From Mytilus californianus (Eukaryota; Mollusca; Bivalvia; Mytilida; Mytilidae): DNA of 64,000 nt. The stretch spans positions 49,830,884-49,894,883 of the forward strand of contig NW_026262712.1 in NCBI RefSeq assembly GCF_021869535.1, written 5' to 3'. Below the pieces are notes generated by a model. It was not told where the DNA came from. It worked only from the letters and a program-made list of their open reading frames with translations, and did not search any database. This document shows positions 1 to 11,813 of the stretch, piece after piece; position 1 is the stretch's first letter, and every line of letters begins with the position of its first letter. A program made the position numbers and the translations under genes.

Positions 1-1213
1 TTGATTTTAAGAAAAATAATTTGTACAAAGCTTATTTTTTGTTGTTATTAGTAACATGTCGTCCTATTTTTCGTCAAACACGCTCTATGCCTCTGTCAAA
101 TAGACCCTTTAACTTGGCTTATCAATACAGATTGCCGCGATTCCTTGAAAATGAATTGACGGAATTCCCAGAAACTTGCAATGATTCTTCTATAGATGGG
201 ACACGAAGTTGTGCACCTGCTACTTTAACTTTTAATCTGATTTATTTTCTGCAATTTGAGACAACCGTACGGCCTTCATGCCCGTACTTTATTCTGTTTT
301 TGTTTCTACTTTGATGACGGTTAAGAATGTTTTTCCCAATATATTCCTCTTGAAACGATTAAGGTTTAGGTAAAATAAAAAGTAATTCTACCTATCATGC
401 AATTTTAATTTACAGAAGTGTATTCATTAATATTAACTTTTGTTCTATACACATCTCTCCTGGACGTAGAATCTTAATAGTTGCTTAAATGGACTGCACG
501 TTCTTTTTTTAATTTCGCTAAAATGGCTAAGTTTTAAAATCATAAAAATGCCCTATCCATCCCTTAAAATATTTTTTTTTCCAATTTGTATTTCAGAAAA
601 CTTCACATATGCATCTCTAATTAATTAACTACTGATGTAGGATATCAATTAGTCTCCCTAAACACTTATCTTTATAGAATTGAAAACGCTAATGAATATT
701 CATTAGATCAATTAATTACCTATTACGAAGGTGGCTATAGAAAAGAACAGATGTATTCCGAAAAGACAATGGAGACTTCCGGTTTTCCGAAAGACTACAA
801 AATCAACCAATATATATGCGTGAACCCCTGAGGGTTCGCGCAAATATCATCTTGAATACTAAATGAGACTTTAAGTCCTCACTAAAAGCTCTCTTGGGCT
901 TGTTTGTTTATGTTTTATTATTTTGACTCATTTCTGTACATTCAACTATAAGTGTTAATGCTTAATTCTTAATTTCTAGATTACTTCCATTACTTTTGAA
1001 TAAAATCTAAACAAAAAAATTAATTAGTTTCATGCACCAGTCAGAATTATTTTACTATACATTCTTAATATGGATACTTATAAAGTATCAACAATCTTGT
1101 AGGCATGCTAGACTTCAAAGAGGAAGTTTTATATCCGATAAATATTAATTAGCATCTTATTCTCTAAGGGGATGACTTACGAAGGTAAACAATGATAACA
1201 AAGTAAAAAGACA
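1..1213. other. No gene seen; probable continuation of the transporter intron 5
   Basis: AT-rich sequence with only short open frames. I looked on the minus strand for the exon that should follow GGLKAVIWTDVFQ (family motifs such as RHTFW and WTSIYGVNQ) and found none. The open frame at 21-314 on the plus strand has no recognisable similarity. Confidence 0.5.
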
Positions 1214-1503
1214 TTAAGGTGGTACCAAACACCTTGACTAAAATTAATTTGGCTCGTTTAATTTTCATAAAATTTTGACAAAATATTTACTTTGACCCTT
1301 TGACAAAAATATGAAAATTTCAAAAAACTTGAACCACACACTTTATCGGAAAAATGTCATTGGCTATATATACATGTAGCAGTTTGAAAAACACTAATTT
1401 TGATCTTTGAGAAGCTTAATATTTCCTTAACAATAGAACGTGATTAAAACGTTCAGCTGATTTTCACAGAGTTATCTCCCTGTAGTGTTATGTACCACCT
1501 TAA
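1214..1503 (-). mobile_element. TTAA-flanked MITE, copy 1 (older)
   Basis: A non-coding element of 282 bp between TTAA duplications (1214-1217 and 1500-1503). The ends are inverted repeats starting GGTGGTAC and reading AACAC a few bases further in. The same element lies at 37219-37500 and 51196-51477 in the opposite orientation; those two are almost identical to each other while this copy is clearly more diverged. TTAA duplication is the signature of piggyBac/Kolobok-type transposases; no transposase is present here, so it is non-autonomous. Confidence 0.85.
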
Positions 1504-2087
1504 GGAGCAACCATAATTCATAAGCCGCAGAGGGTCAAATAAAACTGTTAAAATATGAAACAAGATTGTACGCCGTAGCGAAATATCCTCGCGCTGTATA
1601 AATGATGAATTAAACAGTCCCACAACTCTTGTAAAAATGGCCAAACAAAAAAAAGAGTGGTAATATATGGAGGAGTTGAGTTGACTTTACAAGGTGTTAT
1701 TGTCCCAATACTGAAAAAAAGGACAATGTCACTTAACTCCAGTAAAAATTTTCTCAGAGGAATTGCGTTTACTAGGTGTTATTGTCATAATACTAAAAAA
1801 AATAGTAAAATTTTATAACTCCTGTAAAAAATGTCGAAGCAAATTGACGATATAGCATAGCCAAGAGATAATGACGAAAAATAATCCAATCAAGTATAAA
1901 AGGTTAATTTCAAACGGTCTCTGAGAATTGGTGTGTTTAGGAGGGACACACGGACGGAGACCATTAACATTGCCATATATCACCATGATGCGACGAACGG
2001 GGGTTAATAATATGAAAGAAAATTGAATCATCCACAAAACATAACTTGCATATTCCACCAAACCTTTATATCTAGTTCTTAACTTAC

Positions 2088-2168
2088 CTTGATTATCACT
2101 GCGAGCATTCCCGCCAACATTACTAAGGTCTGAAATACATCTGTCCAAATAACCGCCTTTAACCCACC
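2088..2168 (-). CDS. Transporter exon 5 (GGLKAVIWTDVFQ exon)
   Basis: 81 nt, phase 0 at both ends, residues 180-206. It translates to GGLKAVIWTDVFQ followed by a hydrophobic stretch (TLVMLAGMLAVIIK), the hallmark SLC5 loop and next transmembrane helix. The acceptor is a tattttag before GGT GGG; the donor is AAG|gtaagtt. It follows exon 4 in frame (TTI then GGLK), as in vertebrate SMCTs. Confidence 0.93.
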
Positions 2169-5100
2169 CTAAAATAGATTGTGTAAAAATAAATCATAAA
2201 ATGTTTTTTGTTTTGCTACATACAAGATCATATAAGGAAATTAACAAGTCGTTGCTTTTATTTTAGAAGATGTCAATTAATAAACAATTTACCATCATAT
2301 ATGTATGCTTTACATTTTTTTCGGTGTTTTCGGTTTTAATGCTCTTGCTCTTCGTATTTTATTTGCCCTTCCAAGTGTATTGATTTGAGCGCCTCTGATG
2401 AGTCTTATATAGACAAAACGCTCGTCTAGAGTGCCAAATGATAAGTCTGTTAACTTTAATGAGTTTTAATATGCAATATCTGAAACACCTGATACCTCTA
2501 CTATAGAGAGTTTCTATTGTTCAAAAGTTTAGTCAATAGCTTGTTCATGCAGGGTAAGAAGCGTTCAATGACATACTTGCAGCCGAAAAACCTTCGATAA
2601 GAGCAGTATCAAAGCAGTCGGTATCAGTTTTGACAAAAATTCGTATTGACACTTAAAGGGAAAATTCGCGATTTTTTACTTATCATCTTATTATGTTCAT
2701 AATACCATAAAAAAAATATTTCACCAAGTTTTATCTGGATATGAACACTAATAAAGAAGAAAATTAGGAATTATTAATTTTATTTATTCGAACTTCCTGA
2801 CTTCTGTGACGCAGTTTAAGTCTAATTGCATGCCGGGAGTGGATTTAATCTCATGTTAAGTCTTGTTCGTTAATCATCTAATAACGCGATTTTAAGCGCA
2901 TCGACGACTATTTTGCGTATCTATTAACCAACTAATAATTAAGTGAGTAAAGTGATCAGCCGTGCAACTTTTTAAATCAAAATGTACGATTTATATTTTA
3001 GGGATTTCTTATATGATTATTGTAATAAAAGTAAATCATACAATAGAATATTTTTATGATTTTTTTTTCCGACGGATATGTTGAACAAACATTTATAGCT
3101 GATAGTGGAATAAAAATGCATGTTTGTATTCTCACCTTTTACTTCAGTCAAGGATTTGTCTTACTATACAAATCCTTGCTTCAGTCTAGCAAACATTTCC
3201 CGCTAATACTGTGTAAATACAATATGTATTATGCTGACACTACCTGGTAAAGGCGTGGTTAAATTCACGATAATTAAAAGATTAGCATTATGTAATTTTT
3301 ATCTTCACTAGAGTGTTGTTTGGCCTCAAGGGTTCACCGTTTCAGGTGTGAAAAACATAAAATAAATGATAAAAGAGAAGTGTGCTGGTTTTGAGACAGA
3401 AAAAAAATTATTTGGGGAGGAATATGGTAGCAAAATACCCGAATCGCCGTTATATATGTTTTTAATATTTTGCGTTAGCTAAGTTTTTAAATAAATAGGT
3501 GAGTACTTTGTTGTAACATCGAAATTCTGAATTACTTTCAATTGAATAATTCTATAAATAAAAATGGCCCACAAAAACGAGCGTATAATGTACTATTTTG
3601 AATTATCATCGGTAACCTTGAATAGAACGAATTATTGCCTATTTAATACTTTCAGATACCATACTGTTTCGTTTAAGGCATAACACAATTTTTAATGGGT
3701 GTTGTTTTAAAATGTACAAACGCTGAACAAAAACGTTGTTCACTACATTGTTGTTTGAAACGTTGCTCTGAATTGCTACTAAAACTCGATTTTTGATACA
3801 GAACAAATGTAATACAGGAAACTTCTAAAACTGAAACTAAAATACACCAAAAACGTGAATATCGATTCGCAAGTTGTCTGCAATGGCATTGTCAGTTTGT
3901 TTTCGACTTATGCTAACACTTTGGTATCTTTCGCCTCTGTTTTTAACGATTATGTGCCCTTTATTTCAATACTAAACAAATATAATTTAAATAAAATCCA
4001 CATCCTTTCTAATTAGACCCTCACAAAGGAGTATTTGGTACAAAGCCAATAAAGATATATTAGTGTTAAACGGTGTTGTTTTCTTATATGTCTCTAAATT
4101 TATGTTTAATCTTATGTACTTGTATGTAATGTGATCAAAGCTCTTTATAGGGCCCTTTAATTGGAAATAAAATATTCTTATACTGTATGCCTTTAGTGAC
4201 TCAGCGTGAGGTGTTTTGGATTTTAAATTTAGATAAGCATTTTCTGTGAACAATAAACGAAAGTATAACATGGACAAACAGAAAAATAAATCTCTGTAAT
4301 ATGGGTTTTCTGATCTAATATCTTGTCGAGTTGCCACAAAAACCACACTTGCTAATACTTATAGTAGGTGACGACCATTTGATTTCCTGTGGAAAACCCT
4401 CATCCTTAATCACTAGAGTTGAGCGCACCCTAAATGTGTAATTGAATAGATTCATATTTGAAATAGGTTTGAATTAATAGCTTTATTTCAAAACTTGAAT
4501 TAGGGAAATCATTGGCATTTCATGCAGCAATTCCTCATAGGTTTGCTACTGAATTTTCATTTTTGATAGTCTCGATAACTGGGGTTGCGCGCGCACTAGA
4601 GGTATACGGAAAAAATCTATAACATTATTTCACAATTTACCTCTAAACATCAAACAACGTTTTTATTTCACCAAGTTGTCAAAAATGTAATTGGATATCC
4701 TGCATTTAACATACTTTATTTAGGTTAAAGTCACGAAAGTCTCTCTTCTAAATTTTTGAAAGCTATAATTTTGCATTAGCCACACTATCATGATGTAAAT
4801 AAGATAAACCTCAATCGGACTAACGCCCTCAGGTGTATATGTAAATACTTCCATATTTACATATATACTGCATATCACCTATTAAATTGATTGAAAACTG
4901 GAATTCGGAAATCCGTTATCCCATCTTCCTTGTACACTGCAAAGCAAGAACTCTCTACACCTACAACTATCAGCATATCATATAAGTTAGCATAATTATC
5001 TTCTATGTACTTACAATAGTAGTGTAAAATGTGCAGACTCCACCAACAACTAAGATTACTGCCCATTCTGGAAATGATGTCACTGAAATATGATTCTAAC

Positions 5101-8100
5101 ATCTTTAAGTTCTTCATTTTTATATATTATATGTAAATCTCATATTTAATGGCAAATAAAATAAATAAGCAATACTTTAGGTTCAAATCTTGTTAAGGTT
5201 GCACAGTTTGTAATTACAATGTATTATTAATCAAAATTTTCCAACCATTACCAAATGCCTTATTGTGTAACATTTAGGGCGTCTATGCATTTGCACTTCA
5301 TGAACAAAAAAGTAGTATTGAAAGTCTAAATGTATTTTGAATAATTAAGTTAACTCAATGATGCAGATTTATGAATATGTCAATTATATTGAACCATAAA
5401 CACTATAATCTGGTGATATGACCGTGCATTAAAATATGTATAATTAAGTTTGTGCTAGTAGTCTTAGTCTTTTCTTTTTTGACTAATCTCGAATTGTACT
5501 TTGTGAATAGTTAGACCGATGGCGTAAATGAAGTCATTGGACATTCGGTTCTTACTGTGACGTAATAATATAAATATCATGACAATGTACGGAAAATGCA
5601 CGAATTTTAAAGTCGTCTATAGTTGCTGTCTATATGACTTTCGTGGATTATCACAACCTATGCTAGTTTTAGTCCCATCTTGAATATCCCAGTCTATGAT
5701 AGGCTTAGTAGTAAAATGAATTGTCACAGTCTGGATAGTTACGTATACACTATATGCTAGTCTTTGCATTTTATGGATTTTCACAGTTAGTGCTAATCTG
5801 GTCATCTTCGGGAATATCACGATTTGTGTTAGTCGTTGTCTTTTATGGATTGTACCCGTCTGTGTTTTTCGTAGACTCTTCGAGGATGTCACAGACTTTG
5901 CTAGTCTTAGTCTCTTCGGGGATGTCACGGTCTGTGCAAGTCTTAGTTTCTTTGGGGATGTCACAGTATGCGCAAGTCTAAGTTTCTTCGGAGATGACAC
6001 AGGCTGTACAAGTCTTAGTTTCTTTGGCGATGTCACAGTTTTTGAAATTCTTAGTTTCTTCAGAGACATCACAGTCTGTGCAAGTCTTAGTTCTTCGGGG
6101 ATGTCACAGACTGTGCAAATCTTAGTTTCTTCGAGGATGGAACAGTCTGTGCTAGGTTTAGTTTCCTCGGGGATGGAACAGTCTGTGCAAGTCTTAGTCT
6201 TTTCTTATTAGACTAATCTCCAGTTGTATTTTGTGAACAGTTAGACCGATGGCGTAAATGAAGTCATTGAACATTCGGTTCTTACTGTGATGTAATAATA
6301 TACGGGAAAGGCACGAATTTTAAAGTCGTCTATAGTTGCAGTCTATGTGACTTTCGTTGGTTATCACAACCTATACTAGTCTGTGCTAGTCACAGTTTCT
6401 TCGGGATGTCACAGTCTGTTGAAGTCTTTTTCTCTTCGGAGATGTCACTGTCTGTGCTAGTTTCAGTTTCTTCGGGGATGTCACAGTCTGTGAAAGTCTT
6501 AGTCTCTTCGGGGATGTCACAGTCTGTGCAAGTCTTAGTTTTTTGGGGATGTCACAGCTTGTGCAAGTCTTAGTCTCTTCGGGGATGCCACAGTCTGTGC
6601 AAGTCTTTGTTTCTTTGGGGATGTCACCGTTTGTGCTAGCTATATATATATAGTTTCAGTTTCTTCCGGGCTGACACAGTCTTTGCTAGTCTTATTCTCT
6701 TCGGAGATGTCACAGTCTGTGCTAGTCACAGTTTCTTCGGGATGTCACAGTCTGTACTAGTTTCAGTTTTTTCGGGGATGACAAAGTCTGTGCTTGTCTT
6801 AATCTCTTCGGGGATATCACAGTCTGTGCTAGTCTCAGTTTCTTTGGAGATGTTACAGTCTGTTCAAGTCTTTGTCTCTTCGTAGATGTCACAGTCTGTG
6901 CTAATCTCAGTTTCTTCGGGGATGTCACAGTCTGTGCTTGTCTTAGTCTCTTTGAGGATGTCAAAGTCTTTGCAAGTCTTAGTTTTTTGGGGATGTCACA
7001 GCCTGTGCAAGTCTTAGTCTCTTCGGGGATATCACAGTCTGTGCAAGTCTTAGTTTCTTTGGGGATGTCACCGTCTGTGCTAGTTTCAGTTTCTTCGGGG
7101 ATGTCACAGTCTGTGAAAGTCTTAGTCTCTTCGGGGATGTCACAGTCTGTGCAAGTCTTAGTTTTTTGGGGATGTCACAGCTTGTGCAAGTCTTAGTCTC
7201 TTCGGGGATGCCACAGTCTGTGCAAGTCTTTGTTTCTTTGGGGATGTCACCGTTTGTGCTAGCTATATATATATAGTTTCAGTTTCTTCCGGGCTGACAC
7301 AGTCTTTGCTAGTCTTATTCTCTTCGGAGATGTCACAGTCTGTGCTAGTCACAGTTTCTTCGGGATGTCACAGTCTGTACTAGTTTCAGTTTTTTCGGGG
7401 ATGACAAAGTCTGTGCTTGTCTTAATCTCTTCGGGGATATCACAGTCTGTGCTAGTCTCAGTTTCTTTGGAGATGTTACAGTCTGTTCAAGTCTTTGTCT
7501 CTTCGTAGATGTCACAGTCTGTGCTAATCTCAGTTTCTTCGGGGATGTCACAGTCTGTGCTTGTCTTAGTCTCTTTGAGGATGTCAAAGTCTTTGCAAGT
7601 CTTAGTTTTTTGGGGATGTCACAGCCTGTGCAAGTCTTAGTCTCTTCGGGGATATCACAGTCTGTGCAAGTCTTAGTTTCTTTGGGGATGTCACCGTCTG
7701 TGCTAGTTTCAGTTTCTTCGGGGATGACACAGTCTGTGCTAGTCTAAGTCTCTTCTGAGATGTCACAGTCTGTGCTAGTCTCAGTTTTTTCGGGATGACA
7801 CAGTCTGTGCTAGTATCAGTTTCTTCGGGGATGACATAGTCTGTGCTTGTCTTGTTCTCTTCGGGGATATCACAGTATGTGCAAGTCTCAGTTTCTTTGG
7901 GGGTGTCACAGTATGTTCAAGTCTTAGTTTCTTCGGAGATGACACAGTCTGTACAAGTCTTAGTTTCTTCGGAGATGACACAGTCTGTACAAGTCTTAGT
8001 TTCTTCGGCGATGTCACAGTTTGTGAAAATCTTAGTTTCTTCGGAGATATCACAGTCTGTGCAAGTCTTGGTTTCTTCGGAGATGACACAGTCTGTACAA

Positions 8101-11100
8101 GTCTAAGTATCTTCGGCGATGTCACAGTTTGTGAAATTCTTAGTTTCTTCAGAGATATCACAGTCTGTGCAAGTCTTAGTTTCTTTGGGGATGAAACAGT
8201 CTGTGCAAGTAGTATTGAAAGTCTAAATGTACTAAATGTATTTTGAATAATTAAGTTCACTCAGTGATGCAGATATATGAATTTGTCAATTATATTAAAC
8301 CATAATCACTATAATCTGGTGATATGACCGTGCTTTAAAATATGTATCATTAAGTTTGTGCTAGTAGTCTTGGTCTTTTCTTATTAGACTAATCTCTAGT
8401 TGTAGTCGTCTATAGTTGCAGTGTATGTGACTTTCGTGGATTATCACAACCTATGCTAGTTTTAGTCCCATCTTGAATATCCCAGTCTATGATAAGGCTT
8501 AGTAGTAAAATAGATTGTCACAGTCTGGATAGTCACACTATATGTTGGTCTTTTTATGGATTTTCACAGTTAGTGCTAATCTGAGCATCTTCTGGAATAT
8601 CACGATTTGTGTTAGTCTTTGTCTTTTATGGATTGTACCTGTCTGTGTTTGTCGTAGACTCTTCGAGGATGTCACAGACTTTGATAGTCTTAGTTTCTTC
8701 AGAGACGTCACAGTCTGTGCTAGTTTCAGTTTCTTCGGGGATGACACAGTCTGTGCTAGTTTCTGTTTCTTCGGGGATGACACCGTCTGTGCTAGTCTTA
8801 GTCTCTTCGGAGATGTCACAGTATGTGCTAGTCTCAGTTTCGTCGGGGATGACACATTCTGTGCTTGTCTCAGTTTCTTCGGGGATGTCACAGACTGTAC
8901 AAGTCTTAGTCTCTTCGGGGATGACACAATTTTTGCTAGTCTCAGTTTCTTCGGGGATGTCACAGTCGGTGCCAGTCTTAGTCTCTTCGGAGATGTCACA
9001 GTCTGTGCTAGTCTCAGTTTCTTCGGGGGGTGTCACAGTCTGTTGAAGTCTTTGTCTCTTCGGAGATGTCACAGTCTGTGCTAGTCTCAGTTTCGTCGGG
9101 GATGTCACAGTCGACGCAAAAGTCTAAGTCTCTTCGGGGATGTCCAGACTGTTCTTGTCTTAGTCTTTTCGGGGATTACACAGTCTGTGCAAGTCTTAGT
9201 TTTTTTGGGGATATCACAGTCTGTGCAATTCTTAGTTTTTTTGGGGATGTCACCGTCTGTGCTAGTTTCAGTTTCTTCGGGGATGACACAGTGTGTGCTA
9301 GTCTTAGTCTCTTCGGAGATAGATGTAACAGTCTGTGCTAGTCTCAGTTTCTTCGGGGATGTCACAGTCTGCGCAAAAGTCTTAGTCTCTTCGGGGATGT
9401 CCAGACTGTGCTTGTCTTAGTCTTTTCGGGGATTTCACAGTCTGTGCAAGTCTTAGTTTTTTTGGGGATGTCACAGTCTGTGCAAGTCTTAGTCTCTTCG
9501 GGGATATCACAGTCTGTGCAATTCTTAGTTTTTTTGGGGATGTCACCGTCTGTGCAAGTCTTAGTTTCTTCGGGGATGACACAGTCTGTGCTAGTCTTAG
9601 TCTATTCGGATATAGATGTCACAGTCTGTGATAGTCTTAGTCTCTTCGGGTATGTTACAGTTTGTGCTAGTCTGAGTATCTTTGGGTATGTCACAGTTTG
9701 TGGTAGTCTGAGTATCTTTGGGTATGTCACAGTTTGTGGTAGTCTGAGTATCTTTTGGTATGTCACAGTTTGTGGTAGTCTGAGTATCTTTGGGTATGTC
9801 ACTGTTTGTGGTAGTCTGAGTATCTTTTGGTATGTCACAGTTTGTGGTAGTCTGAGTATCTTTGGGTATGTCACAGTTTGTGGTAGTCTGAGTATTTTTT
9901 GGAATGACACATTTTGTGTTAGTCTTTTTCTTTTTGAATTGTCAGTCTAAATATTTTGATTTTCATTGTAACATTTTGGCTTCAGTACTCTAAACCTGTT
10001 ACTCTTTAAAAACTCACCGGCACTTAATGCGGTTGATGGACCATAAAGGACAATGCCCATACCAATGATCTGCAATAGTAAACAAATACATTAAAGAGAT
10101 ATGACAAACAAAACAAGTCATAAAGATTTAAGAACGCGAAAGCAGCAACGTACCACAAAGGACAAAACTTCCTTCAAATTATCGTAAAAATACTCTGCAC
10201 TGTTGAAATGATTTTGGACTAAATCACTGTCAGGCAACAGATTCTGAGGCTGCGACAAACAAAAACAATGTTATCAAAGAAAACTAAGAAGTAAGCATGT
10301 GGCGGCTTGAAATTAAGTAGCAGCTATATTCGCTTGTTATTGGTTTTGTTATAATTAAATGTCAAATTGAAGTGAGAAGCACTTCAAACTCCACCTTCAT
10401 TTTGTTGAGTTGCTGATATTTGTTGTAACCACCATCTCTTTAACTCATTCATTCTTAAATTATCACAGAAAAAGATGTATCAGCGGATATTGGACTTGGT
10501 ATAAGCTCCTGGACAGATGCGACTAGTAAAGCTTGAAATGTTAACGCTTCCATAGCTCTGACGTCAACTTTGAATTTGGTGGTTTCATGTTGCCCAGTCA
10601 AACATAATTAGTATGAAACAAAAGTTTGGAATATTGAAAAACATTTTCACAAGCACAATTATGTATACTACCTATCAATCAGTTATTCTTCCAGAATTAT
10701 GATAGTACAATTAGGGATAGAATATAATTATCTTTTTTTTTGTTACAGGTAAAGGGACGTTTGCGTTTACATTCGTCTTTTATAAAACTTGATTTTCAAA
10801 GAACAAAACCGACTGACCAGCACCATTTACCTGGTTTTAAATTGTAATTTTGAAACAAAAATGTTATGACGTGTATATTAAAAGTTGTTTGTGCTAAAAA
10901 TGAAAGATAAAGTGTTCCAATAATATAATTATGTGTTTAACTTAGAGATAACCCTTTTATCAAGGCTTTACTGCAGTTATAGATATTTCAGGATTGCCCT
11001 GAAAACTGTATTATTTAATAAGATTACAAATGTTTTACAACACTGGAGAGCAAATTTATTGCGGTGGTTGACAGCTTTTTATAATTAACTTTGTGTTTTC

Positions 11101-11737
11101 CGGGTATAAAAGTACAATTGTACTGTCATGTAGGGCTATCAATATATCATTCAAGGATAGTTATTACCTTTGAAATACAGGTGGTTAAACTCTGGATTTT
11201 CAATCTTTTGTATTTTGTTTTCTTTTTGAAATTCAAAATGTTTACCGAACAAATAATTTATGTTTATAATTTAATACTCATGACTGGGGTTTCGTCTACA
11301 TAAAACTAATCAGTGGCGCTCGAATAAAAAAAGGCGGAAGGCAATAAAGAAACCCAATCTAGTTTTTATGTGAACAATTACTATAGATTACGAGAGATAT
11401 AATCGCCCCATGGCAATTAAAAATTCCAAATAGTACAATCGACATAACCGTCACAACAATAATAATTGAGTACAGGTTGTATTACATATTATTAACGGTC
11501 TTATAGATATAAAATATAATGCACACGTTAACTCGGAAGATCATATTTTTACACGGAAAAGGACCCGACTGCTAAAGAGATTGAAGAAATTCTAAGCATT
11601 CTAAGCATTCTATGCGGATATACTTACAGTTCTAACAAGGAAAATAAAGGCACCAAATAAACGTACAGATTTAGATTGAAATCTTTCTTCCAAATACTGA
11701 AAGAGATAAATGGTAATTGCATTTATTCTATGCTCTA

Positions 11738-11813
<76 letters not shown>

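Larger units (their letters stand above)
5640..9945. repeat. 36-bp minisatellite array, about 4.3 kb, inside transporter intron 3
   Basis: Diverged tandem copies of a 36-bp unit (tctgtgcaagtcttag / tttcttcggggatgtcacag read together). Because 36 is a multiple of 3, several frames stay open on both strands. This creates many pseudo-ORFs such as repeats of SPKKLRLAQTVT (minus) or SSGMSQSVQVLV (plus). The array is interrupted by copies of its own flank at 6206-6380 and 8215-8480. It is bounded by transporter exons 3 and 4, so in the host gene it is spliced out. No start context, codon bias or conserved frame supports translation. Confidence 0.95.

Noticed and set aside
1453-1644. 63-codon minus-strand ORF
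   Set aside because: It covers the end of the TTAA MITE; the sequence is a repeat, not a gene.
1813-2148. 111-codon minus-strand ORF as a separate membrane protein
   Set aside because: Its first part overlaps transporter exon 5 in a different frame and the remainder is intron read through the donor.
3987-4346. 119-codon minus-strand ORF as a gene or transporter exon
   Set aside because: No family resemblance and no supported splice sites. Exons 4 and 5 already join directly across it.
5617-9910. Many repetitive open frames (SPKKLRLAQTVT, SSGMSQSVQVLV) as a possible repeat protein gene
   Set aside because: They arise from a 36-bp minisatellite (multiple of 3) inside a transporter intron, are open on both strands at once, switch frame along the array and have no splice or start context.
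5640-9945. CRISPR-like array, because of 36-bp repeats
   Set aside because: Units are directly abutting with no unique spacers, and the context is eukaryotic.
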